A stretch of DNA of 64,000 nucleotides, taken from NCBI GenBank assembly GCA_003342815.1, contig PTEX01000024.1:4849517-4913516 (forward strand), given 5' to 3'. Both the position numbers and the translations under genes were made by a program. Under the pieces are notes generated by a model. The model had not been told where the DNA came from, searched no databases, and saw nothing but the letters and a program-made list of their open reading frames with translations. Shown here in pieces: positions 35,633 to 46,792 of the stretch (the stretch's first letter is position 1; each line of letters opens with the position of its first letter). This DNA is from Eudromia elegans. Its lineage: Eukaryota > Chordata > Aves > Tinamiformes > Tinamidae.

Positions 35633-38230
35633 CTCAGGGTTAATAAGTGCTGCTAATGCAAGGCTTGCTTGACATGCTCAGACTTGGAAAAGTCATAACA
35701 GATTCAGCAAAGTACTAGGTGCTATCTTGCACTGAGAGTACATTCGCTTTAAAATTTATTAGATAGATAAATAGATTATGATAAAATATAATTTATACAT
35801 ACACACACATATATGCATACACACAGCATTTTTTAAAATGTTTGTGTTACATTTCTTCTTTAAGGGTTATTTCTTTCCTGTGCAACTTCAACCCAGAATC
35901 AGGTATTTTAAAATGAGGAAATCATGACCAAAGGTATGAATATGTCTCAGCACACCACTGACTGACAACACGAGCTTCATTTTCATGGTTTATAACATTG
36001 TCTGAATCCCTAAATACATTCCCGTCCTTGTAAGAGAGCATTTCACATAAAATTTATTTGTGAATAAAAGGCAGAAAGACACATACACGCTACTGGAATT
36101 AAGAATAATTTATTTCAGCAGGCTCCATTACTCTAGGAAGCAGTCTGAACACCGAGCCTGTGACAGAAATACAGAGCGAGACCAGCACCCTTCCAGAGCA
36201 GCTTCTGCTGCACTTGTCCCAGGCTCCCACGTTACATGTGCTGAGCCCATCGGCTGCCGTCAGCGAGCTCTGGATCCAGCAGGAATCATCCAGCTCTGCT
36301 GCCATGTGCTCAGTAACAGCCCCATACTGGGGTCTCAACCCACCCTCCGTCACCACCGAGACGGCCGTAACTACGTGCCGAGTCCTGCCAGGGTGCCAGG
36401 GACCTCAGTGCAGGCGCTCCTGTTGCATGCCTGGACCCACCACAACCTCTTTGCCTCCCTTAGCACGGGGCAAGGTTGCAGAGCAGAGTCCAGAAAGGCC
36501 GGGTTAAAGCAGGAACTTCCCTGAGGAAAAGGGGGCGCATCAGCATTTTTGAAGAAAAAGTATAGGTGGGGAGGAATGAAGGAAAATGGAGATGGAAAGG
36601 GAATTTTTTTTCCATCTAGTGATGTGGCTGGAAAGAGTCTTTAAAACACACTGAATAATAGACAAGAGAAGCGTCAAACTATCATTCAATCATTTTGCTT
36701 TTACATTACACCATGGCTTCCACTGGGCCCACGCAGTGACTACAAAGCAGAGAGCTGGGTCCTCATTGAGGCATCTGCACTTCAGTTCATTCATGTTTCT
36801 TTGACCATGAAGACAAACCTGTCTGATCTACATCTAGCACATCTGTTGGTGTTGGAATGACCTTAGTCTTGCCTATATCAGTCTTGTTCCAGCCTTCATA
36901 TTGAAGGTCAAAGAAGCATTAGGCAATGCACACAAAAGTGCTGCTTGCAGTCAAAGAACCTACGTCCTCTTATTGGGTGTGCTGATGCTCATTTACTTCA
37001 GTGCCATTCTGAGGACTGTATAAATAATCACAGTGATCTCATCTTTCCTGTTCAACCACTGCTAAATGCTATTTTCACTCTAATCTTCTCATCAACAGGG
37101 GATACCTTCATGGTATCCTTATATTTCTAAATATTCCAGGAAGCGTGGATGATTTATTCTCACAGTCCTAACGTACCTCAATCCATTCTCATTTTCCATT
37201 TGTGACAGCAAGTAGTTTGCTAGAGAACATCGGCTCCCATCAACTCATATCGCTCATGACAACTTTACAGTATCTGATATAATTTCTAATTCTTGTGCCT
37301 TGAATGGCAATGTGCATCCTAGCAGCTGCATGTTCCGGGGACGCGCGAACGCGCAGCCTGCATCCTGCCACCAGATGGTACTCCATATGGACACAGCCGA
37401 GGAGGACATACTGGTGCTGCATCACCAGTGGCAATCCAGGCCCTTCCCCCCCACCATATTCCCTCTCGAGCGTGCACATGGTGTTGGGAAGCGCATATCC
37501 CGAGCTCTCTGCCTGTTTCCACGCGAGTGTCGCAGCGTGGTGGACGCCGCTCCGCCCGCTGCGTTGCTCTGAAGAGCTGCAGGTCAGTGGGACAACCGCG
37601 TTTGCACGCAGTCTTCCCCAAGCCGGTTATCTTCACTTGTGCTATTTTCCACTCAGTCTGCCACCTTCTAAGCACAGCAGTCTTGTTATAAACTCAGTGT
37701 GGAAATGGATGGACCCAGCGGCCTCACAATCTGCTGCTGGAGCTGCTATGGAGGCTCCAAAGGCAGCCAGGACAGTGTAACCCTGGAGAGCATTAGCAAG
37801 AGTCACCACGAATCTGCCTGTGGGAACCTGTTTTGTGGGAAAGGGTTCATCAGAGCCATCAAAAACAGGGGCCTTCTAAGCCCCTTGGACAAGGGGCAGC
37901 AAGGCCTGAAGAGGCAACCAGCCCAGGGTAGGCTGGTGGTGAACAGAAATGTGGTTGATCCGAAGGGGCACTGTGATGCCTTCTGCTGTACGTGGAGCTG
38001 GGGTAACCACCGTCGTCTCAGACATGCCTGATCAAGTGCTCTCTCCTGAGAGACTCCCCTATTAGAGGAGCTGCTGAGACCTCAGCACTTTGCTCTGAAA
38101 TCCCACCGGGCAGCCCAGCAGCCTGACGACTCAGCACTGACTCAGGACGGCCTCCCTGTGAAGAGGGAGGCCCAAGCTCAACACACCCGTCTCAAGACAC
38201 GCATCGCCCCCCGAGAGCTGAGAAAGCCAT
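35633..38230. other. Non-coding DNA, no gene seen
   Basis: An AT-rich stretch at 35740-36130 includes a CA/TA-rich simple region (35796-35826). The GC-richer part (36150-36530 and 37290-37800) gives overlapping open frames of up to 158 codons in several frames at once, which I regard as shadows of composition. No repeat family was recognised. Confidence 0.45.
35796..35826. repeat. Purine-pyrimidine alternating (CA/TA) simple repeat
   Basis: An imperfect ACACACACATATATGCATAC-type run with an ACACA continuation. The alternating pattern could adopt Z-like DNA, and variation in length is likely. Confidence 0.7.
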
Positions 38231-38590
38231 TTAGTCATTAGCTCCCCTTTGATCTTTTCCAAAATGAAAGACTAAAAAAAGAACAGATTGTTTTCCTTAA
38301 ACGAGGGGAGGGGAGGAGAGAGGGCGAGCAGGAGGGAAATTGGTCTGCTAGGTTCATCTCAACCATAAGAAAAAGTCTTTTTAACTTCTCTTAATGAGGA
38401 CTACTTTTTTCCAGATAGTACCTAATTATTGCAAATTGCTTCATCTTTTAATTGTTACTGCAAGGCAACTAAACATTGTTACGTTGATTGCTCAAGAGTG
38501 GATTGTTAATGGCTTTAATCATTTGATAATCCAGTAATACAACCCATGTAACTCTGCACCTTGTAGGAATAATTTTTGGGTCCACATGCT
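38231..38590. promoter_or_regulatory. Candidate enhancer: SOX and homeodomain site cluster
   Basis: Three SOX-core words ATTGTT lie in the same orientation at 38451-38456, 38475-38480 and 38502-38507, beside TAATTA (38423-38428), GTTAATGG, TTTAATCATTTGATAATCC and GTAATAC. The block is AT-rich, non-repetitive and free of long frames. SOX plus homeodomain (for example POU or paired-type) co-binding is typical of neural and other embryonic enhancers (family knowledge). This is the most enhancer-like text in the window. Conservation would need comparison with other species. Confidence 0.4.
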
Positions 38591-38629
38591 AGGAAACATA
38601 TATTGCCTTACCATATGTCAGTGTCTGTA

Positions 38630-38740
38630 GGCTGGATTCTGCCACTCTCACTCAAGCACAGCTGCACTTGCTCACAAGACCAAAGCCGTGGATTTTGGTG
38701 GGATCACCCAACAGCGACTCACTTTAAACAGAGCTGGCCA
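38630..38740. repeat. Possible palindromic repeat, TTCTGCCACTC type
   Basis: GGCTGGATTCTGCCACTCTC and ACTCAAGCACAGCTG on the left, with GGTGGGATCACCCAACAGCG, ACTCACTTTAAACAGAGCTGGCC on the right, give imperfect inverted arms with GGC/GCC ends. They resemble a recalled sauropsid palindrome whose arms read GATTCTGCCACCCTTACTC. The centre is strongly eroded. Confidence 0.3.
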
Positions 38741-40737
38741 AATTGGGTAGGCAAGGGGGAAGCCTATGGATTTGGGTTCTGCATGACAAACGGATAATCT
38801 GTTGTCGTGGGGAGAGAAGTTGACATCTGTGCAGCTGCACCAGGGCTAGACTTTTGCTATAGCACAGCAAATTAATGCTATAGAACAATTTTTCTATGGA
38901 GAGCCCTACGGCATCAGAGACATTGAGTGCACAGATGGCACAAACTACCTGAGCTAGGGAGAAAGGAGATGGCAAGGGCTGATGCTAATGATGCTAATAG
39001 AGGGGATCATCTTCTGGGGGGGGCATACGCCTTAAGAGACCTCTTAGGGAGTCTGTCCCTTGGGCTATGAGGCCTTTCATTAATTTGCTGAGAGGAGCTG
39101 CTGTTTCTCTGGGTTTAACTGCCCTGCAGAAGCTGGTCTTACTGCAGCCAGCTTGGGGGTGCATGTTACTACCTCCATGCGAGGGTAAGAGGGGCAGGAG
39201 AGCCCCTGCACTCTGTATCTGGGGGAAAGCTGGACCAAACTCAGCCCTTCAACTGAAGGAAAAAGTCTGTCTAGAGGTGAGGATGCTGGGAAGTTATTCC
39301 TGCCTGGTAGGCCAGAGACTTCAGCTACCTCACTCACAGCAGGACCCGCGGCAGGACTCCCAAAACGCCACTGAGAGACATTAAAATGGCGCTGGAGGCA
39401 GGGGAGATTCCCTGGAGTTGTTCAGGGAGCCAACAAGCAGCATCACCCAACAGGCGCTGTCAAAATGTCAGTGCTGACAGACAACGAGGAGACTAATAAA
39501 CTAAAGAGTTGCTTTGATTTAGTCTTCAAGGGAAAGGAGACAATTAAGAGGATGTGTAATTCAATAACAGTTAGCGGGAAAAGGAGCTGTCATAGGCTGA
39601 GCAAGGAGCCCTAGCACAGAGTAACCCAGCCGACGAGCAGAAGAGCCAGGCTCGTCCAGACGCACCAGGGATCATCACTGGGACCTCAAGGGAGGTGGGT
39701 GCAAAGGGCAAGACTACTCCTCCTCCTCCTCCTCCTCAGAAAGACAACAAGGAGCCCCCAAAAAGACCGATCGGCTCACATTGACTTTCAATGCACAATA
39801 AAGTGAAAGGGCTATTCATAAAACATGGGGTAAATGTGCTCACAGAAGGAAAATAAGATGCTACGTTGAAGTCAAGCAAATCTCATCCAGGACAAAGTTT
39901 GCCAAAGCCTTTTAGCTCCAAATTTTCCAAAATGGCCTCAGTGCCATGAGGTTCATTTTCATTGTCTACAGCTTGATTTTCTCACGTGCTGGGAATGTAT
40001 TTTGCATCCATAGTCAAGGAACAGGCCGACATTCACTATCCAGGAGACTACAGTGTTAATCAGGACCAAAAATGAAGGGACCGTTTGGGAAGCACTGATG
40101 AGAGACTAGTGACAGCAAGTCTAAGGCAATAGCACAAAACACGCGGGCTGGGTCTGCCCATCGGAAACATTTAATTGAATTAGGGAAGGTTTTTTCCCCA
40201 AAATCCCAGTGAAGGGTGGCCTGAGCACAAGAAGCACCTGGATCCTCCTTTCTTCCCATTGCAAGGGGCAGCCTGAGAGCATCTGCCCAGCCTGTGCTCC
40301 AGATTAATCAGTTTTCAGGACAGGGACGTTTGCTGGTTGCCTCCCTGCAGCAGGAGGGAAGGCAGCATTGAATGAAGGAAGCGTTGCTGAAGAGAACGAC
40401 TTTGGAGGTGAAAATGAAGGGCTCATTTGAAGGGTGCAAGGTTCTGGGTATCAGATCAAGACCCAGAGGGTTTTGTTTGTTTGTTTTTGGTTACCCAATA
40501 CGATATTTTAACTTCAGTCCTTCACACACAATCCTCCTCACCAGTAGACAAGGGCTCAGAGAGTGTCGTGTCAGATACTATATCTATCACGAGGAGGATC
40601 CTCAGGCAGATGGCTGAAGCTACACAGATCATCATTTTTATTAATCTAAACATCATGCAGCTCTTTGCACAGTGTAAGGAAAATGAAATACAAGAACAAA
40701 GATGTGCAGCTGATTAAAAATACATGTACGCGTGTAT
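38741..40737. other. Non-coding DNA, possible CR1 upstream trace
   Basis: No gene. Around 39488-39560, words such as TTGCTTTGATTTAGTCTTCA AGGG recall the CR1 ORF2 stretch before the RT core and lie at a plausible distance upstream of the CR1 fragment at 40738, but the match is weak and the intervening 1.2 kb is unrecognisable. A (TCC)6 run lies at 39718-39737. Confidence 0.35.
39718..39737. repeat. (TCC)6 microsatellite
   Basis: Six TCC units plus TC. A simple repeat. Confidence 0.85.
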
Positions 40738-41292
40738 CAACAGCCCAGAGTCCAGTGGACAGAAATGTTAAGTGGGGGCCCGCCGGGGACACTGTAAGGT
40801 CAATACAATTGAATAGTTTTATTAACAACTTGGAGACCAGACTGGGCGTGTGCTAATCAAATCTGAACATTTCACCAAGGTGGGAGGGTAGCAAATAACT
40901 TGCAGGACAGAAATAAAATACAATATGAGCTTGACAAATTAAAGAAGTGGTCTGCAATCAATGAGAAGAGATTCAGCAGGACAAATGCAAAAGATTTACA
41001 GGTAGGAAGGAATAAACGAAGGGACAGAGGCAGTTTGGAGGTATCTGGCCAAACAGCAATACAACTGAGAATGGTCTAGGGTGGGATGATCGATTGAACG
41101 GAGGTCAATAACACAAGGCTGCTGCAGCCCAGCAAGGTAATTATTCCACACTTCACAGCATTAGTCAGGCTGCTGCTTGGAGCAGCACACCCAGGTCTGG
41201 GCATCACGCTATAACAGAGATGTACAAGCTGGAAGGAGCTCAGAGAGCAACAAAAATGCCAAAAGCTTTGGAAAAAAAAAAAAAAAAAAAAA
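40738..41292 (+). mobile_element. CR1 LINE, RT-region fragment, plus strand
   Basis: Starts at CCCAGAGTCCAGTGGACAG with GGGGGCCCGCCGGGGACACT, the counterpart of the conserved GVPQGS-type block, followed by a frame reading LNSFINNLE (compare FxIFINDLE in the family). It continues with CCAAGGTGGGAGGGTAGCAA, TTGACAAATTAAAGAAGTGG, CTGCAATCAATGAG, GGTAGGAAGGAATAAA, TTGGAGCAGCACACCCAGGT, CTGGGCATCAC and CTCAGAGAGCAACAAAAATG, all in CR1 order. Recognition stops at an A21 run (41272-41292). It is truncated at both ends and badly eroded. The A-run may be a later slippage expansion. Confidence 0.75.
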
Positions 41293-43847
41293 CACCTCTG
41301 TATATACACTAAAAATGAAATGCAAGCACAAGACCTGGCTCCACTTTCATTTGGTATCACTTGGAGGACTCTGCTAAAGCCAAAAGAGCTGCAGCACCAC
41401 GAAACAGAGGTTAGTCTGAGGAAGCCCACTGGGCAGGATGCAAAAATAGAGTGTGAGGCAAGAGGGACTAAGTAGTTGGCTATAGATATACAACAAAAAA
41501 AATAAAAAATGCAAGGATCAGTTAGTTCTCATTTTGCCCTTGTTAAAAGCTGGAACAGGGGAGACAGTGGGAGCCTGACTCTGCAGCAGGTCTCAACAAC
41601 TCAGGCAGTGCAAACAACAAAAGACCAGAGCCCCCCATCTCAGATGAGGCTGACACCTACCGTAACATAAGCACAGATAAGAAGAAAATAAGGTTGTGGT
41701 GCCCAGAGACATCTGTAAAATTACCTTGGCTGAGGATGCACAACCCATCTCCATGCTGCACCCGAAGCAATCCCCATCACAGCCAGCTCTCGGGGACCCT
41801 CACCGCTCTACAAACATCCCCAGGCACCTGGGAGCCATCACTAAACTCCAGCCTGAAATGCAAATCTTCAAGCCCTCTCTCCCCTTAAGCAACACTTTCC
41901 CTGCAGATATAATTTTATGCTTACAGATGTGCAGCTCCCACTACAATCAGACCTTGCTGCAATTAAAGCGGAAACGAGCTCTCCACCCTTTGGTGATGGC
42001 TCCGAGCTGACAGAAATCAAAGCTACTTGGCTGCAGCTGGAAAAAGGACCCACACGAGACCCCTCCACCCCAGCCGCGTCTCCCTGCACTAATAGCTGGA
42101 AGAGGGAGCAGGAGCCGGAGGAAGGCGCTGCCTGGAGAGCAGCCAGAGCATCGCTCAGCGCTCCAGCGCGGAGACGGAGGTCTGCGACTTCGCAGCGCAG
42201 TGTGCGAGCTCCTGCCAAAAGCCCAATTGCACCATCTGCCAAATTAATATTCCTATTTTTAATATCTCGTTTAAAGGGGCCTGTTAAGGGGGAGAAGGGA
42301 TGAAAGGAGAGAAAAAAATAAGCCACCGCCATGCTGATTTAATTTCAGAGTTCAGTCAGGAATCGCACCAGACATCAGGTCGGCTCCTTTCCTATCCTCC
42401 TACAATCAATTCTCTCTGCAGAGGTGCAGGGCTGTTGGGTCGAACACATGGAAATGCACCGCTAAACACCATGCTGCTGCTGCCACTGCCACTTAGCAAG
42501 GAGAAGAGAGCAGGGAGGCTGGGGAAGACAAATTGCCATGGCTTGTTCCTTTGGAAGGAGCTGCTTCTCCAGCTCCCTTCCTTTCTGGAAGCAGCTCCTG
42601 CAGCCTTCGCACTCCTGGAAGGTGCAGAGTAGGGCAATGCAAAGAACTGCGCCAGAAAAATGAGAAGGAGCAGGGTAAAAATAAAAGAGAGAGGAAATAT
42701 CCTCCCCCAGTGAACAGCAATGCAACCACACAAACTGCTTTAGGGAGGAGAGAGCCCACGGGCGGGCACCAGGCTGCATTAGCAGGGGACGCAAGCAGCA
42801 AGCAACTGCTCCCGCTTTACATGCTAAGGCCGGGGCTGCTCCTGGCTCCTGGCCAGCCACGGGGTCCCCCTCCTAAGAGTGTCACCTCCCCAGGCTCTTC
42901 CATGCAGCGCCTGGGCTGAACAGCAGCCACCACTGCTGATGCTAATGGAATTAAACATTAATATGCTAAACAGAACGAAGAGTGAGAGAGGGGCTTGGAT
43001 TCCTCTAGGTAGCAGGCATGTCTGAGGTTAATGCCTGCCAATTCTTGTTTGCTCTGCTCTGTCAAAGCCCATGTCCTTATTAGCCAGCCCATTAGTCCCC
43101 TGGGGCTAGTAGCCCATTAGTTCTGTGCCCGGTCCTGAGCGGCACTTAATGCTCTCACAGCGCAGCCCTCACCCCGTGCAGAGCGTGGGAGCCGTCGCGG
43201 GGCCCCGGCACCCCCAGCGCTGCCCGGCTCTCTCCCAGTGTCTTCCTGCCGCTTCCTTTGAGCTCTGAGAGGCGAGATGGACTTCCTCACCGTCCTCCTC
43301 CTCACCGCTTCTCCCTTTCAAAGGTGTTGGGTCTGTTTCGATTCGCTTATCATCAACTTTGCGCCAGAAATCCCAGGGGACAGGAGACAGGTCTCCCGCT
43401 TGCCTATAAAACACCACTCCGTACATAATTAATACTAATAATTAGCAGGCATAGCTATTAGAGACAAAGGATTACCAAACCACATCAGACAGTGAGTCCA
43501 TTAAGTTCAGCATCTGTTTCGCATATTAGCAGCGCTCCTGTGAGGGGTTTCGAGCTGCGACTCCCACAGCACGAGCCAGCGGCTGCATCACTTTGCAGCA
43601 GCACAAAACCCGGCCCTGGACGTGCCTCTGTGCACGCTGGACTTGGCTTCTCTCAGCTGCAAGCCCTGCTTGCTTCCCCGCTACAAAGTGCCCTGGTCCT
43701 CCCCAGACATAAATGAACATTTACACCTCTGGCTCCAGGTTAGGGAGACCTTAAGATGCAGCTGCTTTCCTTTATTCCCCAAAATGCAACTATGACCTGT
43801 AATAACAGCAACGCTTACCGCTATAAATAGCGATTTTCTGTCAGCAG
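41293..43847. other. Non-coding DNA with conserved-looking blocks
   Basis: No gene. The GC-richer parts (41740-42200 and 42430-42900) carry many short overlapping open frames. The block at 42210-42290 (CCCAATTGCACC, CAAATTAATATTCC, TTTTTAATATC), the block at 42930-43130 (two CCCATTAGT words about 25 bp apart and related AGCCCATTAG text) and the block at 43420-43520 (AATTAATACTAATAATTAGC) look constrained and homeodomain-site rich. Confidence 0.45.
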
Positions 43848-44020
43848 GTCTCAAAGCACTTTACTGGTGAGACTTATCATCATCTCCCTCTTACGGACGG
43901 GGGGAGCGAGGCCTGCAGGACACACAGGAGAGGGGCTTGTCCAAGGTCAGTCAGCAAACCAGGAATGTAACTCAGCTTTTCTGCAGAGCTCCTATTTCCT
44001 AGCTCTAAATTAGTGCTAAT
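43848..44020 (-). mobile_element. MIR (CORE-SINE) copy, minus strand
   Basis: TCTCAAAGCACTTTACTGGT, TTATCATCATCTCCCTCTTA, GGCTTGTCCAAGGTCAGTCA, GCAAACCAGGAATGTAACTC and AGAGCTCCTATTTCCTAGCT follow antisense MIR order: AAAGCACTTTAC, ATTATCCCCATTTTACAGA, GACTTGCCCAAGGTCACACA, GCAAG, GGAATTGAACTCAG, CTCCTGACTCC. It runs from the 3' part through the core, making it one of the longer SINE remains here. It lies next to AT-rich, conserved-looking sequence. Confidence 0.7.
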
Positions 44021-44357
44021 ATAAGATTAAAAGGGTGGATAGTGCCTTCTTCCTCTCCCCCCAGGAGGGCGGTTACTCACTTTCATAGTTTTCTTTCATT
44101 TACATACCAGGTCACAGCAGTGGAATAAATTCTGCCGTCCTGCATCCCCCACGGTAAATGGTCCAAGCTCAATCCAGAGCCACACATTCAGCGTGGCTAA
44201 ATTCCCAAGGAAACATCGCCAAAGACACCAGATGGGCCCTAGATGGGAGATATTCCCCAGGACCTGTTCCTTCTGCCTCCAGAGGAAGTGTTTCCCCAGG
44301 ACTTCCACCCTCTGCACGCAGGATCCTTCGGTTTATTTCTATTCCCAGGCCTCAGAT
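44021..44357. other. Non-coding spacer between ancient repeats
   Basis: About 340 bp of single-copy sequence with no gene and no recognised repeat. Confidence 0.4.
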
Positions 44358-44472
44358 TTAGCAAAGCACTGAAGCAGGTACTTACCTTTAATCAAGCACA
44401 TTAGTCGCCCCATTGAAGTCAATGGGACTTCTCAGGTGCTTACAGCTAAGAATGTGCTTAGTGTGCTGCTAA
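44358..44472. repeat. Palindromic repeat with CCATTGAAGTCAATGG core
   Basis: An inverted repeat of about 115 bp. The left arm starts TTAGCAAAGCACTGAAGCAG and runs GTACTTACCTTTAATCAAGC. The reverse complement of the right arm starts TTAGCAGCACACTAAGCACA and runs TTCTTAGCTGTAAGCACCTG. The centre CCCATTGAAGTCAATGGG (44409-44426) is a near-perfect palindrome. This is the clearest member of the palindrome group in the window. It resembles low-copy palindromic or MITE-like repeats I recall from turtles, crocodilians and birds. The exact family name is not known to me. Confidence 0.6.
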
Positions 44473-45432
44473 GCCAAGGGAAGTGGTGGTTGATGAAGAC
44501 AGGGGAAAAGCAGTCAACAAATGAACCAGAACCATCTGCAAATGACTCCCAACTGGGCGGGCTCCCTTGTATCTCCTTGTGCTGCTTTGCTTGCTGAAGA
44601 ATTTTTCATTATGAATACAGAGCTCCTGCTGCTACTGCGGCTTTTACACAGCGCTTGGTAATGCTCAGCCCTGGGGGTACAGCCACAGCCAGGGCCTCCT
44701 GCTCGCTTCTCGGGTGCTCTGAGGCCAGGCAACAGAGGCTGGTAGCAAGAGTGAGGTATAAGTGCTTGGATCCAGGCGGGACAAGCAACACAGAGCGTGG
44801 AAGTATTACAGGGAAAGCCCTGATGGGAACACAACTATCTGAGTTAGGCCAGCCCAAAACCCTGGCCCAGATCCAGCCTGGGGCCCTGAGAAGCACTTGT
44901 GGGCAGCTCCTCCATCATCTGCCTCACACGTTGCATCAAGCGGATTCCTCCACAGCTGGTGAAAACAAGTGAACATTTTAGAACAAATCCACCTGCCGTT
45001 AGATTTGTTGGTGAGAGTGCAGTTGTTAACCTGAGTCTAGTCTGTGGCTTGGAAATTGCTGTAGGAAGATGCTTGTGATCACCGGCGGTTCAAGCTTTGC
45101 AACACTCAGTCTGGCCAGTACCAGCTCAGCTCCAGCTCAGCTCTCCGTTACCTCGAGAACGAGCACCTCGTGTAAACAGGTTTTTCTAAATGCTCCAAAG
45201 TCATGTTTTACAAATAAACCCTCAAAATTCACCATTTTCTGCCAGTAAGCTATTATAAAATATTTACAACATTCAAAATGGATCTGAGTGCAAGCAAAAT
45301 ATTTCTGTCCTTCTTCAAGTGAAGACTTACAGAAGATGCTTCCCCAGCTCCGGTTCTGGGAAGCAGGGTTGTCTGGAGCAGCTTGTGCACGCTCTCTATT
45401 GCTTTCTAAGGACATTAGAGGTGGCAGATTGA
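44473..45432. other. Non-coding DNA, no gene seen
   Basis: A GC-richer stretch (44570-44960) with overlapping short frames in both directions and a plain flank. No repeat was recognised. Confidence 0.4.
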
Positions 45433-45555
45433 TTTTTATTAATTATTTCTATTGCAGTAACACCTAAGGCTGATCTGATGCAGCTCTTATATTGTGTAGG
45501 AGTAGCAAATAATGAGATTATCAGGATGTGTACTGTCTCCGAAAGCGCCTGATTT
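45433..45555 (-). mobile_element. Possible L2/MIR-type 3' tail, minus strand
   Basis: TTTATTAATTATTTCTATTG, CAGTAACACCTAAGGC, TTATATTGTGTAGGAGTAGC and GTACTGTCTCCGAAAGCGCC run parallel to the antisense tail TTATTATTTGTATTGCAGTA, GCACCTAGAGGCCCC, ATTGTGCTAGGCGCTG, CAGTCCCTGCCCCGAAGAGC. It is diverged and weaker than the plus-strand tail at 35531. Being AT-rich, it also reads like a constrained element. Confidence 0.4.
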
Positions 45556-46525
45556 GGGACTTGTATCATTTGTTGCAATGTGCCCTGTAAACAATATTTA
45601 TCAGAGCAGCATATAAACAATCCATAACTTTCAGCTAGGTGCTGCCACGTCTGTAGATAAGATTAGGATGGCAGCTCAGGAAAACACTCCCACAGGTTTC
45701 AGTTTGTCCCCTGTAAGGACTGCATGTGAAGGCTGAAATAAACCATAAAAACATACATTGAACTATGAGCCAGCTTTAAAACGTTTCCCTGAATCGAGAC
45801 AGGGTTAAAAGCAGAGGCACGTGCTCCCTTTGCCCGCAGCACGAGTGGTGAACGCCTGCGAGGTGCCTGTTCCCTCCCCAACCATGAAGCAATTTTAGGA
45901 GTCCTTCTGCTTCGGTGCAGAGTCTCACACTGCTCCGAGCGCCGGTTGGAGAGCAAACGTGGCACCAGATGAGGACTCCAGACACGCACCAAGGAGATGG
46001 GGAGCAGCAGGATTATCTCCTACTGCTTCAGCCGACTGCTTGCCCTTATTACGAGACGCGTTCGTGCCAGATAAGAGATGGGTATCTCTGCAAGAATAAG
46101 ATGCCGTATGCACGAAGGAAGAGAACTGCTGACAGAGGGAATGTAACTTACTATTTAAATCATGTTTAAAAAAAAAGAAAAAGGAGAAAGTAAGAAGTCT
46201 TTTTAATAAAATTTCCTCAGAAGAGTTTCTCTTGTGTACACAAAGCCTTGGGGAAATTTCCCAAAGGGTACGGAGGCGATTACAACATACAGCTTAGGCA
46301 GGAGCATCAGGGGGTGGATGCTTTGAACTCAGGGGGGTTTGAAAGGCACAGGGGAAATGCTTCCCGAGTCAGAGCATTGCACAGTGTTTTAAGGGGACAA
46401 ATTACTCATGTCTGCCGTGCTCTGCAGATCTGCCCAACGAATCACAAAATATTTTTCCTCCCTCAAATCATTTTCTACTGAGAGTGGTAACAATGCATCC
46501 CCTATAGTCCAAGTCCACCTATAGA
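45556..46525. other. Non-coding DNA, no gene seen
   Basis: Plain sequence with an A-rich stretch at 46170-46210. No gene or repeat was recognised. Confidence 0.4.
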
Positions 46526-46632
46526 TTTCAAAGCACTTGGCCAAGTTTCACAAGGTTTCACGAGAGCTGTTTTCCAGGGGCACAGCGAGGTGAAGTGACT
46601 TCGCTAAAGAGCTAACCTAAGTAGCTGAATCA
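46526..46632 (-). mobile_element. MIR (CORE-SINE) fragment, minus strand
   Basis: TTTCAAAGCACTTGGCCAAG, then TTTTCCAGGGGCACAGCGAG, GTGAAGTGACTTCGCTAAAG and CTAACCTAAGTAGCTGAATC follow antisense MIR order: AAAGCAC, CCATTTTACAG, GGCACAGAGAGGTTAAGTGA, CTTGCCCAAGG. It ends in an A-rich stretch. Confidence 0.6.
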
Positions 46633-46727
46633 AAAAAAAAAAAAGAGACCTTATTATAGTAACACCAAAGCTTCGTTTGAGATACTACAATTTGACATCA
46701 TCCCCCAAAATATAATGCTTTAGGGCA

Positions 46728-46792
46728 TGACTCCATAGCCATTAACGTCTGTGTAAGGCTTTCCATTGACATCGGTGGAAGCTGGATCTGCC
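46728..46792. repeat. Decayed palindromic repeat (CCATTGAC type)
   Basis: CCATAGCCATTAACGTCTGT on the left and CTTTCCATTGACATCGGTGG with AAGCTGGATC on the right fit, after erosion, a recalled palindrome whose two halves both carry CCATTGACTTCAATGG and whose end reads AGCAGGATC. It lies 95 bp from a MIR. Confidence 0.4.
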
